Shown here piece by piece: positions 52,952 to 61,668 of a stretch of 64,000 bases of DNA. Position 1 is the first letter of the stretch; the number at the start of each line of letters is the position of its first letter. Position numbers and translations under genes: made by a program. The notes under the pieces were generated by a model. The model saw only the letters and a list, made by a program, of their open reading frames with translations. It was not told where the DNA came from and made no database searches. The stretch comes from Alicyclobacillus mali. GTDB lineage: Bacteria; Bacillota; Bacilli; Alicyclobacillales; Alicyclobacillaceae. The stretch lies in NCBI RefSeq assembly GCF_017329565.1, contig NZ_JAFMTT010000013.1. The stretch is one strand, 5' to 3'.

Positions 52952-53842
52952 TCACGAAGGAGATTCGTCTTCCGGCCATTCAAGCGATACAGGTCCGAGT
53001 CTTCCGTCTTGGAGATCGTGAATCACCATCCTCGCCACACGTTCCTCGTCGATCACGCCACCAGCTAAGAGCGCGCCGCGCGATCGCCCGATTCGTTCGA
53101 ACCACGGCTGGACGGCTGGCCAAACATCCTGCAGGGTGGTCCACGCGACGGGCTCCTCCACGCGCAGACCGTAGCGATCAGCCAGTGCATCAGGATACCG
53201 CTGACTCATGTACGCGAGCACAAAGGCGCATACTTCGTAAACCTCAAAGATCTCTTCTTTCACGGCCCCACTTGCGGCTAGCTTCAACCCTTGTTCCTCG
53301 TTTGCCAACTTGGGCGCTAAAACGCCCGGCGTGTCGAGCAACTCAGTCCGGTCCACACGGATCCATTGTAACGACCGAGTCACACCTGGCCGGTCCCCCG
53401 TCTTGGCTACGGCCCGTCCCGCAAGCTGATTGACGAACGTCGATTTCCCGACGTTCGGAATGCCACAGACCATCCCCCGCGTGATCACCTTCTCAATCCC
53501 GCGGGCGCGGGCGCGGTTTAACTTGGCTTCCACCACCTCATCCAGTGCACGCCTGAACGCGCGCAACCCCTGTCCGCTTTTCGCGTTCACCGGAATGGCC
53601 GTCACGCCCTCATCGCGAAACACCTGCACCCAACGTTCCGTACATGTCCGATCGGCTAGGTCCACCCGCGTCAACACGAGGATCCGCGGCTTGTTTTGCG
53701 CGAGTTCATCCAGGACGGGACTGCGACTCGACACAGGCAACCGTGCGTCGGCCAATTCAACAACGACGTCAATCCCGCGCAGTTCTTCTGCCATCAGCCG
53801 TTTGGCCTTCGCCATGTGGCCAGGAAACCATTGAATAGGCAA
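52952..53842 (-). CDS. rbgA: 50S ribosome assembly GTPase RbgA (YlqF)
   Basis: 296 residues. A circularly permuted GTPase: G4 region VLTRVDLADRTC, then G1 GIPNVGKSTFVNQLAGRA and G3 LLDTPGVLAPKL. N-terminus MPIQWFPGHMAKAKRLM matches the family when TTG at 53842 is used; GAAGGTGAT lies about seven bases upstream. The ATG at 53860 would be upstream of that site. Needed for late 50S assembly. Confidence 0.94.
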   Translation of the reverse strand: MPIQWFPGHMAKAKRLMAEELRGIDVVVELADARLPVSSRSPVLDELAQNKPRILVLTRVDLADRTCTERWVQVFRDEGVTAIPVNAKSGQGLRAFRRALDEVVEAKLNRARARGIEKVITRGMVCGIPNVGKSTFVNQLAGRAVAKTGDRPGVTRSLQWIRVDRTELLDTPGVLAPKLANEEQGLKLAASGAVKEEIFEVYEVCAFVLAYMSQRYPDALADRYGLRVEEPVAWTTLQDVWPAVQPWFERIGRSRGALLAGGVIDEERVARMVIHDLQDGRLGPVSLEWPEDESPS

Positions 53843-53873
53843 CCTGCTATCACCTTCCATTTTACGAAACACG

Positions 53874-53902
53874 AAAAAAGCGCAGGTCGTCTCCTGCGCT
53901 TT
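53874..53902 (-). terminator. Terminator after rplS
   Basis: On the minus strand AAAGCGCAGG - six-base loop - CCTGCGCTTT, followed by T residues. Nine bases past the rplS stop and only 31 bases before the rbgA start, so rbgA must use read-through or a nearby promoter. Confidence 0.85.
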
Positions 53903-53910
53903 CTAACGCC

Positions 53911-54255
53911 TTACCGCCGAACTTCTGCAATCCGCGCTGCCTTACCGGATAGCCCACGAAGATAATGCAACTTCGCCCGGCGCACCTTGCCTCGGCGGAC
54001 CACTTCAATCTTGTCCACCTTCGGCGAATGCAGCGGAAACGTCCGCTCGACGCCGACCCCATACGAAACTTTCCGCACGGTGTAGGTTTCGCTGATGCCG
54101 CTCCCGCGGCGCCGAATCACCACGCCCTCGAAGACCTGAATACGTTCACGCCCGCCTTCACGCACCTTGACGTGAACCCGCACCGTATCTCCGGGACGGA
54201 AATCCGGAATGTCCTTGCGGAGTTGGTCTTCCACCACTGAACGCAGCAAGTTCAT
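53911..54255 (-). CDS. rplS: 50S ribosomal protein L19
   Basis: 114 residues. Start ATG at 54255 after GGGAGG. Family motifs DFRPGDTVRVHVKVREGGRE, RIQVFEGVVIRRRGSGISET and VERTFPLHSPKVDKIEVVRR. Bridges the subunits at the 30S-50S interface. In many genomes trmD precedes it; here it stands alone and follows a terminator-like hairpin at 54415-54434. Confidence 0.96.
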   Translation of the reverse strand: MNLLRSVVEDQLRKDIPDFRPGDTVRVHVKVREGGRERIQVFEGVVIRRRGSGISETYTVRKVSYGVGVERTFPLHSPKVDKIEVVRRGKVRRAKLHYLRGLSGKAARIAEVRR

Positions 54256-54414
54256 GGTAGACCTCCCTTCCCAGCCAGTGTTCATGTCTCATCGGACAGA
54301 GGACCACTGTGATTACCCGCATTATTATAGCGTACACCGTCAACGAACGCTAGACCTTTGGGAATTGGTCGTGACATGCAGACATATGCGCACGTCACAC
54401 GCCCACAATGAAAT
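54256..54414 (-). other. rplS leader region
   Basis: No gene. A -10-like TATAAT at 54324-54329 (minus) could serve rplS, but the only TTGACG nearby is 8 bases away, which is the wrong spacing. Confidence 0.35.
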
Positions 54415-54434
54415 TGGGCGCCCACAGGCGCCCA
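54415..54434 (-). terminator. Hairpin after the 44-codon ORF
   Basis: TGGGCGCC-CACA-GGCGCCCA, eight perfect pairs, followed on the minus strand by AATTTCATT. The T-run is poor, so strength is uncertain. It would end the riboswitch-led transcript before rplS. Confidence 0.5.
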
Positions 54435-54443
54435 GCTCATTCG

Positions 54444-54578
54444 TCAAACCTCAACGCTTCTCCTCAACTTCCGTGTGCCCTTGGACGTCCCACGGTCATC
54501 GCCGCGTTCCATGCGCTTCAACGCATGCTGGATCTCCAAGTCACGCGCGTACTGCGTCAACTCCGGCTTCATGACCAT
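54444..54578 (-). CDS. 44-codon ORF downstream of an orphan riboswitch
   Basis: ATG at 54578 has AAGGAG nine bases upstream and the frame ends TGA at 54444. The product is very charged (PELTQYARDLEIQHALKRME, then a basic end). I do not recognise it. The same frame is open further up to a TAG near 54644, so it may also be the remnant of a longer gene. It is the only ORF between the c-di-AMP riboswitch and rplS. Confidence 0.4.
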   Translation of the reverse strand: MVMKPELTQYARDLEIQHALKRMERGDDRGTSKGTRKLRRSVEV

Positions 54579-54639
54579 TTCGATCAGCTCCTTGACTGAA
54601 AGATTGCCTCTCAGCCAAGTTCCGATATGGAAAGCCTGA

Positions 54640-54765
54640 CCTTCCTACAACGCTTACGGAGTTAGCTGACGGGTTCGGGTGTAGGAGCCCCTACGCAGCT
54701 ACGCGCTGCGATTCACCCCGCGATCCTGGGTCCTCCGCTTCCAATCCGAAACTCAGCGATAGGTC
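54640..54765 (-). ncRNA. Orphan c-di-AMP riboswitch (ydaO/yuaA type)
   Basis: On the minus strand: GAGTTTCGGATTGG, GCGGAGGACCC, GCGGGGTGAATCGC, and the nearly invariant CCCGAACCCGTCAGCTAAC followed by TCCGTAAGCG. This matches the ydaO blocks and the first riboswitch at 43165-43300. No wall-hydrolase or transporter gene follows; the next genes are a 44-codon ORF and rplS. Confidence 0.85.
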
Positions 54766-54773
54766 ATGAATTC

Positions 54774-54803
54774 ACTATACCATGTATGAGAAAGCTCACG
54801 CAA
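54774..54803 (-). promoter_or_regulatory. Promoter of the orphan riboswitch
   Basis: On the minus strand TTGCGT (54798-54803), 18 bases, TATAGT (54774-54779), with TGG before the -10 (extended form, as at rpsB). It lies right after the lipoprotein stop, so the riboswitch RNA has its own start near 54766. Confidence 0.55.
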
Positions 54804-55589
54804 TCATTGGACACCCTGTTCGAGCTGCTGAGCGAGCGATACAGGGATCTGGACCTTTGCCAATTGCGTGTTGTCAATATCCTGAAAGATGGTGCTCGTC
54901 TGCATGATGAGCGAGCCGACTGAATCCACGACACCGACGGATTGCGTCTGGATCTGGCGAATATATCCGGTCGTTTGGCCCACATAAAATACGTACGCAA
55001 CTTCACTCGCGTGACTGGATAGCTCTGTGGAGGAAGCGCCAGGCGCTCCGCCCAGGAACGCGGGCAGCGACACGGTGCCGTTAGGAACAATCACGCGGTA
55101 AACATTACAGTATTCATCCACCACATAGGTCCGGTTCATTTGGACCAAAGGGAAATGATGCGCCATCGCATACTCCACGACGTCGCGATAGCCGGCGTAC
55201 GCGTTGAGCGTTGAAACAGGTTGCGCCGGAGACCAGATGGTCCCGTCTTGCTGATAAGCGACCTGACCCTGTTGGTAGAAGGCGATATTAAAATTGTTTT
55301 CGTGCACTTGGATGCTCGCCATATCCGGTTGCTGGATTGTGCCATATACCGTAAAGCTCGTGTGCAGATTGCCGTTTTGGATGTTCACAGCTGTCTGCAA
55401 CTTGTACATGGACGCAGCCTCGCTCTTCTCAATCGCCTGCACAAGCGGGCCCCACGCGGCTTGACGGCTCACGACCTGTGTCGCAGTCCCGGACGCGATG
55501 GACACAGACTGTACTCCCGGGGTGCACCCTGTGGCAAGAAGAGTCGCACCGATCGCGAGGCCAAGCAGTCGCCAACGAGACGATTTCAT
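54804..55589 (-). CDS. Lipoprotein of unknown function
   Basis: 261 residues. Lipobox in LGLAIGATLLATGCTPGVQ with the lipidated cysteine at residue 22. The rest is a soluble extracellular domain rich in Tyr, Gln and Val (YKLQTAVNIQNGNLHTSFTV, GTIWSPAQPVSTLNAYAGYR) whose strand pattern resembles LolA-like/outer-lipoprotein sorting folds, an inference only. The ATG overlaps the stop of the large membrane protein upstream by four bases, so the two are co-translated and probably interact. Confidence 0.85.
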   Translation of the reverse strand: MKSSRWRLLGLAIGATLLATGCTPGVQSVSIASGTATQVVSRQAAWGPLVQAIEKSEAASMYKLQTAVNIQNGNLHTSFTVYGTIQQPDMASIQVHENNFNIAFYQQGQVAYQQDGTIWSPAQPVSTLNAYAGYRDVVEYAMAHHFPLVQMNRTYVVDEYCNVYRVIVPNGTVSLPAFLGGAPGASSTELSSHASEVAYVFYVGQTTGYIRQIQTQSVGVVDSVGSLIMQTSTIFQDIDNTQLAKVQIPVSLAQQLEQGVQ

Positions 55590-57244
55590 CGGGAACCCTC
55601 CTCCTCATTTCGGCGAGGGCGATACAACCATCCGCCGACGATGATCGCCGCCAGTGCGGCACAAGCTGCCGGCAGGACCGGCGTGTTTGACGGAGCAATA
55701 ATCAGGTAATCGCCTGTCCCATAGATATCCAGAGCCAACACTTCACTCGGCACACCTTGCAAATGCAGTGGCGTCACGTTGACCACGTTCGTCCGAAACA
55801 CGCGCCAGACCCGAACCAATTGGCCGTCACCGTCGGCACTTGGCACAAACCGATATGCGGAAAAGTAGCGAACCGGCGAATTTCGGATGTAAGAAGGATC
55901 GTTTGTCAGAATCTCCGGGTATAGGCGAACCCCCGTCAGCACGGTTTCAAATCGGAACGACTGGCTCGGAGCGGTATACACGCGTTTCCATGTGCCCTGA
56001 GGGCTGACGGTCAAGATGTAGGCCGGGCTCGCATTGACAAACACGGCATCTCGGCCGCCGGACACCAGGGGCCCAATTCGAATATCATTTGGCACGGGAT
56101 TGTCTGCAGAACCCTGGTAACTCGCCACGATCCGGCCCAGGTTCACGTCGTACACGTGAAGCGAATTGTCTCCAACTAGAAGAATTTGGTTGTCCTGAGC
56201 AGTTGTAAAATGCCCTTCTCCCACGACGCTCTCGGCCTGCATGGTTACGGCCGAGCCTCGAGCAGCGCCAAGGCCCATGAGCCGATCATTCGAAATGTAC
56301 ACACCCGATCGATCCGGCTTCACGCCGAGTTGCGCGAGGCAATCGTCCCAGTTGGCAACTTCTTTGGCGCTCGCCTGGTTAGCAATAGCCTGAAAGCTGG
56401 CCGGATAGGACGCGGGATCAAGCGCAGCCTCAACGGCCTGTTGGTCCGTCAGAAACGGCGTGAGATACTCGTAAACGCGACCGTTCTCGACGTACCAATT
56501 CGCCAATTCGTACGGAAAGAAGGCCCGGACGAGATCGAGCGGATTCACACGTGCCAAATCCTGCGGCGAAGGAACTACCTTCTTCAGGTGCCCTCCCACC
56601 GACTTCAACTCGACGATCTCGTACTCCCCTTGAGCCGTCTGAAGCACGTTGTACAACGCATCCGGCGAGTCGGTGGCCGAGATGGCGCGTTGCTCCAATT
56701 CCTGCTTCGTCGGAATGTGGCTATCGATGGTGATGATGGCCTGTCCGCCCTTGACCGGGATCACCGCAAACGGGGCCTCAGGCGAGTTCTGAACGCGGAG
56801 ATTCACCTGCGCATCCTGTAAGACCCTGAAGTGCGTGAGGAACGCCCAGTCATTGAGCGGCAGAAACACCTGCGCGATGAGAACACTCGCCCCTCCGAGG
56901 AGCGACGCCACCGGCCGGACACGGCCGATGAGCATCGCGAGAAGCCACAACAGCACGAGCATCACAATCGCGACCAACGCCTGCTTGAGCTTACTGGCAA
57001 AGGCAAGCGTACTATATCCTTCTGCCACGATGAGCACGAACAATGTGTACATCAACCAACGTCGGCGAATCGGTCGCTTGAGAGACGTCATCCACAGCAG
57101 GATGATGGCGATCACGGCCAACACGCCGTACAACGCGAGGTCGTCCACCAATGGGCGGAGAATCCACACGTAGACGGCGTTTGCGAAGAGCGCCCAAAAT
57201 ACGTACCAAACCCACAGACCGACGGTCTTCCACGACTTAACCAT
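55586..57244 (-). CDS. Large membrane-anchored extracellular protein of unknown function
   Basis: 552 residues with the ATG at 57244 (GGAGGAGAACC upstream). About five membrane segments in the first 125 residues (VWYVFWALFANAVYVWILRP, LALYGVLAVIAIILLWM, LMYTLFVLIVAEGYSTLAFA, LVAIVMLVLLWLLAMLIG), then a long outside domain with repeated beta strands in the second half (QILLVGDNSLHVYDVNLGRI, DAVFVNASPAYILTVSPQGT), and a last anchor (AACAALAAIIVGGWLY). I do not recognise the family. Overlaps the ligase gene by eight bases and the lipoprotein gene by four. Confidence 0.87.
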   Translation of the reverse strand: MVKSWKTVGLWVWYVFWALFANAVYVWILRPLVDDLALYGVLAVIAIILLWMTSLKRPIRRRWLMYTLFVLIVAEGYSTLAFASKLKQALVAIVMLVLLWLLAMLIGRVRPVASLLGGASVLIAQVFLPLNDWAFLTHFRVLQDAQVNLRVQNSPEAPFAVIPVKGGQAIITIDSHIPTKQELEQRAISATDSPDALYNVLQTAQGEYEIVELKSVGGHLKKVVPSPQDLARVNPLDLVRAFFPYELANWYVENGRVYEYLTPFLTDQQAVEAALDPASYPASFQAIANQASAKEVANWDDCLAQLGVKPDRSGVYISNDRLMGLGAARGSAVTMQAESVVGEGHFTTAQDNQILLVGDNSLHVYDVNLGRIVASYQGSADNPVPNDIRIGPLVSGGRDAVFVNASPAYILTVSPQGTWKRVYTAPSQSFRFETVLTGVRLYPEILTNDPSYIRNSPVRYFSAYRFVPSADGDGQLVRVWRVFRTNVVNVTPLHLQGVPSEVLALDIYGTGDYLIIAPSNTPVLPAACAALAAIIVGGWLYRPRRNEEEGSR

Positions 57245-58514
57245 GGTTCTCCTCCTGACCATCGAAGGTGCGGCTCCACAGGAGCAGCAGCCCGACCATG
57301 AGGAAATAATTGAGACAGTTTGCCGGATATTCAAACACGTTCTCCACCACGTTGTGCACCAACAGCGCGATCACGCCCACCAGTCCGCCCAAGGCAATGG
57401 GGCGATGGGCTCCGGCCGCCCTGCGGACGACTTTCTGGACGACTTCGCCGACAATGCGCACGTGCAGGGCAAAGAACAAGACCAATCCAACAAGTCCCGA
57501 CTCGCCCAGCACCTTGGCGTAGTAGTTGTCCGAGTAGATGGACAGCCCTTTGTCAGACGCCACGGCGCCACCGTACCGCCCCAGTCCTGCGCCAAACAAC
57601 GGACTTCCAGCAAGTTGATCAAACGCCTGCTGCCAACGCACCAGTCGCCCGCCCTGAGACGACTTGATGTAGTAAACCTGCGAAAACAGGTCCATGATCC
57701 GGTGATGAATGGGCGGCAGGAAAAAGCCGACGACCCCCAAGACGACGACCACCGCGAGCAAACGTCGTTCAAACGCCAGTGCCACCAAAACCACGCCTAC
57801 GCCGAGCCCAAGCCAGGCCCCTCGAGTATATGTAAGTAGCAATGTGATCAGGCAGATGAGCCCTCCAACAAGAAAGACGACCTTTCGAACGCGATGTTTT
57901 TCTGCCAAGCCCATGCCGATGATGAGAGGGGCCATCATCTCCATGTAGGCGCCAAGCTCGTTTGGAGACTTGAGGACGGAAAATACCCTTGTCCGAACAT
58001 GCTCTCCGACGTCCACCCAACCGGGCGGGATAGGCACAGCAAGCACATATTGAAGCAGGCCATCGAGTCCAATGAGCATCGCCAACGCAGCCGCCACGTA
58101 CAAAAAGAACGGCGCATCCTCAGGTTCCACTACGAACGGCAGCACAAGGCCAAACAGCATGTCGTACATGTCTGCTCGAAATCCGTCGAACGACGTGCCG
58201 GGGCTGCCGAGGCCCATGAACAGAAGTGCGACGAGATACGCAATGTACCACCCGGCATATTTTGACCAAGCGAACACCTGCGGACGATGCCCGCACATCA
58301 CGCGATTCAGCGCGACAAGCGCGAGAAGTAAGAGCACGATTTTGTCCCAAATCGAGCCGAGCGGATGCACGAACTGTCGAAGCGTGTAGTCCACGATGGG
58401 AAATGCTGCGAGCAGCGTGACACATGCCCTGGCCAGCCGCCTGCCCACAAGTCGCGATTGTGCGGGCGCTGCGCGATACACGGTATCCGCGATTCCAAGA
58501 AAACGATTTTGCAT
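57237..58514 (-). CDS. O-antigen ligase/polymerase-like membrane protein
   Basis: 425 residues with ten or more membrane segments. The Wzy_C/O-antigen ligase pattern is seen in LLTYTRGAWLGLGVGVVLVA and GSPLFGAGLGRYGGAVASDK ... SDNYYAKVLGESGLVGLVLF. In Gram-positives such proteins polymerise or transfer surface polysaccharide. Start ATG at 58514 has AGGAG eight bases upstream. First gene of a three-gene coupled module; no glycosyltransferase lies nearby. Confidence 0.88.
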   Translation of the reverse strand: MQNRFLGIADTVYRAAPAQSRLVGRRLARACVTLLAAFPIVDYTLRQFVHPLGSIWDKIVLLLLALVALNRVMCGHRPQVFAWSKYAGWYIAYLVALLFMGLGSPGTSFDGFRADMYDMLFGLVLPFVVEPEDAPFFLYVAAALAMLIGLDGLLQYVLAVPIPPGWVDVGEHVRTRVFSVLKSPNELGAYMEMMAPLIIGMGLAEKHRVRKVVFLVGGLICLITLLLTYTRGAWLGLGVGVVLVALAFERRLLAVVVVLGVVGFFLPPIHHRIMDLFSQVYYIKSSQGGRLVRWQQAFDQLAGSPLFGAGLGRYGGAVASDKGLSIYSDNYYAKVLGESGLVGLVLFFALHVRIVGEVVQKVVRRAAGAHRPIALGGLVGVIALLVHNVVENVFEYPANCLNYFLMVGLLLLWSRTFDGQEENHG

Positions 58515-58554
58515 GTCGCCCACTCCTACCTAACCAGCATAATGGCAGCCCTCT

Positions 58555-59049
58555 TCAGGGCATGGGGAAGTCACCTTGCGAAGCCGCCTGACGGCGGGCA
58601 AGTCGGTGTTCCCTGCGGCGGGGAGCCGAATCGTAGTGCGCCTTCTCCTCTTCCGTCTCCGGAAGCACGGGTGGCACTTCAACGGGTCGCCCCTGTTCAT
58701 CAATGGCGACAAACGTCAGATACGATCTCGCCGTAAGGACCGTTTCTCCGGTGAGCAAGTTCTCGGCCAGAACTTTTACAAAGACCTCCATAGAAGTCTT
58801 GTGCGTGTACGTGACAAACGCCTCGAGGTGAATCGCTTGTCCGACACGAATGGGCGCCAAGAAATCCAAACTGTCGCTCGACGCGGTGACGACTCGTTGA
58901 CGCGCGTGCCGCATGGCGCTGATGGCCGCGATCTTGTCGATATACGCCATCACCTTGCCGCCAAAGATGGTCTCAAACTGATTGGTATCCGGTGGCAACA
59001 CCAAGTCGGTCATGTAGGTCCGAGACAAACGAGCAGGTCTTGGTTCCAC
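58555..59049 (-). CDS. Acyl-CoA thioesterase, hotdog fold (YkhA type)
   Basis: 164 residues with GTG at 59049, which follows GGGGGCGGACC; earlier codons are not needed to match B. subtilis YkhA. Core LPPDTNQFETIFGGKVMAYI, then DKIAAISAMRHARQRVVTAS, SSDSLDFLAPIRVGQ and THKTSMEVFVKVLAEN are the BFIT/YkhA signature. Hydrolyses acyl-CoA. Follows a terminator, so it is likely expressed on its own. Confidence 0.92.
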   Translation of the reverse strand: MEPRPARLSRTYMTDLVLPPDTNQFETIFGGKVMAYIDKIAAISAMRHARQRVVTASSDSLDFLAPIRVGQAIHLEAFVTYTHKTSMEVFVKVLAENLLTGETVLTARSYLTFVAIDEQGRPVEVPPVLPETEEEKAHYDSAPRRREHRLARRQAASQGDFPMP

Positions 59050-59084
59050 GGTCCGCCCCCTTCCGCTGGTCCTATGGATACACA

Positions 59085-59121
59085 AAAGAAAACGGGTACG
59101 GACCACCCTGGGTACCCGTTT
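59085..59121 (-). terminator. Terminator of the M23 peptidase gene
   Basis: On the minus strand AAACGGGTAC and GTACCCGTTT pair over ten bases with a 12-base loop, followed by TTCTTTTG. Lies about 90 bases after the M23 peptidase stop. Confidence 0.75.
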
Positions 59122-59209
59122 CCTAGGTCTGTCGTATGCATTCCGTCCTATACAATATCACATTGTCGACATCGCTGGACAGATCTCGACCTCATTTTCG
59201 TACGGCGGA

Positions 59210-60253
59210 TCAGGTAGCGGGAACGGGGCTGCGCGTCACGATCTGCGGTTGCCGCTGCCATTGCAAGAGGTACCCCGAAGGGTTAAATGCCCATTCACGT
59301 CGCCCCGTGTCCTTATACATCCCGAAGTGGAGATGTGGAGGAAATTTGCCCGCTGTTCCCGGGGGGCCGTATCCCGTGGAACCGACGTAGCCAATGACCT
59401 GCCCGGGCCGAACCAGATCACCCACGCGAAGCGATTTTGCGTAGGCTGACAGATGTGCGTAGTAATAGTACGTATTGTTTGCGTCCCGGATCCCAATCCG
59501 CCAGCCACCAAATCGGTTCCAACCCATCAGTTCCACGTAGCCGTATGCGCAAGCAAGGACGGGTGTGCCGTAACTCGCGAAGATATCCACACCCTCGTGA
59601 ATTCGCCGTCCGCCGTAGCTGCGACCGGCCCCAAACGTGTGTTTCACGGTGTAGTTATATCGTTTGTCGATTGGAAACGTGTGCCCCTGAGGGTCAATTC
59701 CGAAGGTCCGAAAAATCCGCGCAAACGCGCTGACCCGTTCCACAGCCACCGGATCTTGAAACAGCGTCCACACGGCCTGCTCCTCGTCCTCACCAGCCTC
59801 TTCGTCGATGAACCTCGCCAGTGACTTGATCCGATCCTCCGGGTCAAAGGGAAGCGCGAGGCGATCGCCATCCGCGTCCTGACCCAGGCCGCCAAACAGG
59901 GCGATGGTGGGGGCGAATACGTCCTGCGGATTCGGATTGCCCGGACCGCTCCAAGCCGGATCGTCCATGGCATAGCCGTAATAAGGCGCTCGTTCCCGGG
60001 CCTCGTTCGATTTGGTCAGTTCGGCATACCGATCGATGGCGGCTAACACAGACCAGTCAACGTCGTACGCTTCGCCGTACGCCTTATAGACGGGTACGAG
60101 CTGCGCCTGAGGATGACCGGCCCGCGTCTGAGCCGCGTCCGTCTGGGCCGGAAGCGCCAAGATGACGACACCCCACACACATGCATTGACCCTCAGGAGA
60201 CATGTGAACCAGGGACGGCGCGTGATAGAATGAGTGCGGCGCAACAACACCAC
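59210..60253 (-). CDS. M23 (LytM) peptidase, LytH-like sporulation wall hydrolase
   Basis: 347 residues. Signal/anchor region (FTCLLRVNACVWGVVILALP), a middle domain with DEEQAVWTLFQDPVAVERVS, and a C-terminal M23 domain with zinc ligands in GGRRIHEGVDIFASYGTPV and GKFPPHLHFGMY. The layout resembles B. subtilis LytH, which trims L-alanine side chains in the spore cortex. Start is one of tandem GTG codons at 60250-60253. Divergent from the plus-strand thioesterase. Confidence 0.9.
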   Translation of the reverse strand: MVLLRRTHSITRRPWFTCLLRVNACVWGVVILALPAQTDAAQTRAGHPQAQLVPVYKAYGEAYDVDWSVLAAIDRYAELTKSNEARERAPYYGYAMDDPAWSGPGNPNPQDVFAPTIALFGGLGQDADGDRLALPFDPEDRIKSLARFIDEEAGEDEEQAVWTLFQDPVAVERVSAFARIFRTFGIDPQGHTFPIDKRYNYTVKHTFGAGRSYGGRRIHEGVDIFASYGTPVLACAYGYVELMGWNRFGGWRIGIRDANNTYYYYAHLSAYAKSLRVGDLVRPGQVIGYVGSTGYGPPGTAGKFPPHLHFGMYKDTGRREWAFNPSGYLLQWQRQPQIVTRSPVPAT

Positions 60254-60337
60254 CCCTTCACCGGACTCTACGTGTTACCGTCCCCAGATGCGCCGTTTGT
60301 ATGCCGGGGATGACGAAGGAGAAAGAGGCATCGAGCC

Positions 60338-60742
60338 ATGAATCTCACACAGATGGAAATCGTGGTCCGCTGTACCGAAATCGACGTGAACGGACATGTG
60401 AATAATGCGAAGTACCTAGAGTACTACGAGTGGGGACGAGAAGATTGGTTTGAGCAGCAGGGGCTGGACTACCACACGATGAAAGGGCTCGGCGCTGTCA
60501 CAGTCGTCGCGCGCGCGGAGGTTGATTATCATCAGGCGGCACACCAGAACGACCGCCTCGTCATCACGACGTGGCTCGACGGAGTGGGGCGCACAAGTCT
60601 GCGGATGCGGCAGCGTCTCACTGGTCCATTCGGCGCACTCGTCGGCGAAGCCCTGTTTATCATCGTCACAGTGTCTCCAGAAACCGGAAAACCTGTTCTG
60701 GTGCCGGAGCCGTTGCGCGCGCTCGCAGCACCTGGAACCTGA
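60338..60742 (+). CDS. Acyl-CoA thioesterase, 4HBT/YbgC-type hotdog
   Basis: 134 residues with the family core RCTEIDVNGHVNNAKYLEYY and WGREDWFEQQGLDY, where the aspartate in EIDVNGHVNN acts as the catalytic residue. Hydrolyses acyl-CoA of unknown chain type. GAAGGAGAAAGAGG lies before the ATG. Ends 15 bases from the convergent pseudouridine synthase. Confidence 0.9.
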   Translation: MNLTQMEIVVRCTEIDVNGHVNNAKYLEYYEWGREDWFEQQGLDYHTMKGLGAVTVVARAEVDYHQAAHQNDRLVITTWLDGVGRTSLRMRQRLTGPFGALVGEALFIIVTVSPETGKPVLVPEPLRALAAPGT

Positions 60743-60756
60743 CGGATACAACGAAG

Positions 60757-61668
60757 TTAGACGAGGTCGTCCAGCTTGTAACCGAGCGAACGCAATTTGT
60801 CCTTCAGACGATCGGGAAGCGGCGCCTTCACATCGACGTCATGCCATCTCACCCTGTGCGCGTGCAGATAAAAACTTTCCTCCCGGATGGGACGAGCGCC
60901 ATACTTCCGATCCGCCAATAGCGGATGACCTAGGTGCGCCATGTGCACGCGAATCTGATGTGTCCGCCCCGTCAGCAGGCGCAGCCGCACAAGCGACGTT
61001 CCGCGGCTCGAGGCGATGACCTCGTAAGCCGTTTCACTCGGCTTCCCGCTGTCTTGCACGACGCGAGTCACATTCCCCTCCCGCCGAACCTCGACGGCCA
61101 CGCGCCCGGCTCCCGACCAAGCACCCTCCACAATCGCGAGATATTCCTTTTCCACCTCGCCGCGCTGGAATGCCTCAGTCCACGCCTTGGCTGCGCGCGC
61201 GGTCTTGGCGAAAATGACGACACCACTTGTGTTGCGATCGAGGCGATGAACCGGTGCGGCGCGAAAGGCCCCTTCGCTGCCGCCGCGATCGTACACATAC
61301 GCTTCCACCTGCGCGGCAAGGCTGGTCTTGTACTCCCCATCCGCCGGATGGGTGAGAATGCCGGCAGGTTTGTTGACCGCGACGATCTCGTCGTCCTCAT
61401 ACAGCACATCGATGGCGCGCGAAACGCCTTGGTATTTTGCAACGGGGTGCTCTCGGAGCGACGCGAAATCCTCCTCGTTGAAGTACAGGTGCACGACGTC
61501 ACCCTCTTGCAAACGCGTGTCTTGCTTCGCGCGTTTTCCGTTGACCTTCACGCGTCCGGTGCGAATGCTCTTGTACACACCCGACAGAGGTAGACCCGGC
61601 AGAAGCAGCCGAAGCCACTTATGAACCAATTTCCCGTCATCCGAAGAACTGATGGTCAGTTCAATCAC
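60757..61668 (-). CDS. RluA-family pseudouridine synthase
   Basis: 303 residues with GTG at 61668 after GGGAGAGG; ORF is open further up. An N-terminal S4-like RNA-binding domain (SGVYKSIRTGRVKVNGKRAK, LQEGDVVHLYF), then the catalytic motif HRLDRNTSGVVIFAKTARAA with its aspartate and RLLTGRTHQIRVHMAHLGHP. RluD-type 23S rRNA is the most common substrate, but the target cannot be set from sequence. Overlaps the pabBC stop by eight bases. Confidence 0.93.
   Translation of the reverse strand: MIELTISSSDDGKLVHKWLRLLLPGLPLSGVYKSIRTGRVKVNGKRAKQDTRLQEGDVVHLYFNEEDFASLREHPVAKYQGVSRAIDVLYEDDEIVAVNKPAGILTHPADGEYKTSLAAQVEAYVYDRGGSEGAFRAAPVHRLDRNTSGVVIFAKTARAAKAWTEAFQRGEVEKEYLAIVEGAWSGAGRVAVEVRREGNVTRVVQDSGKPSETAYEVIASSRGTSLVRLRLLTGRTHQIRVHMAHLGHPLLADRKYGARPIREESFYLHAHRVRWHDVDVKAPLPDRLKDKLRSLGYKLDDLV

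Noticed and set aside
54324..54343. TTGACG and TATAAT before rplS as a full promoter
   Set aside because: The two boxes are only 8 bases apart; a working sigma-A promoter needs about 17.
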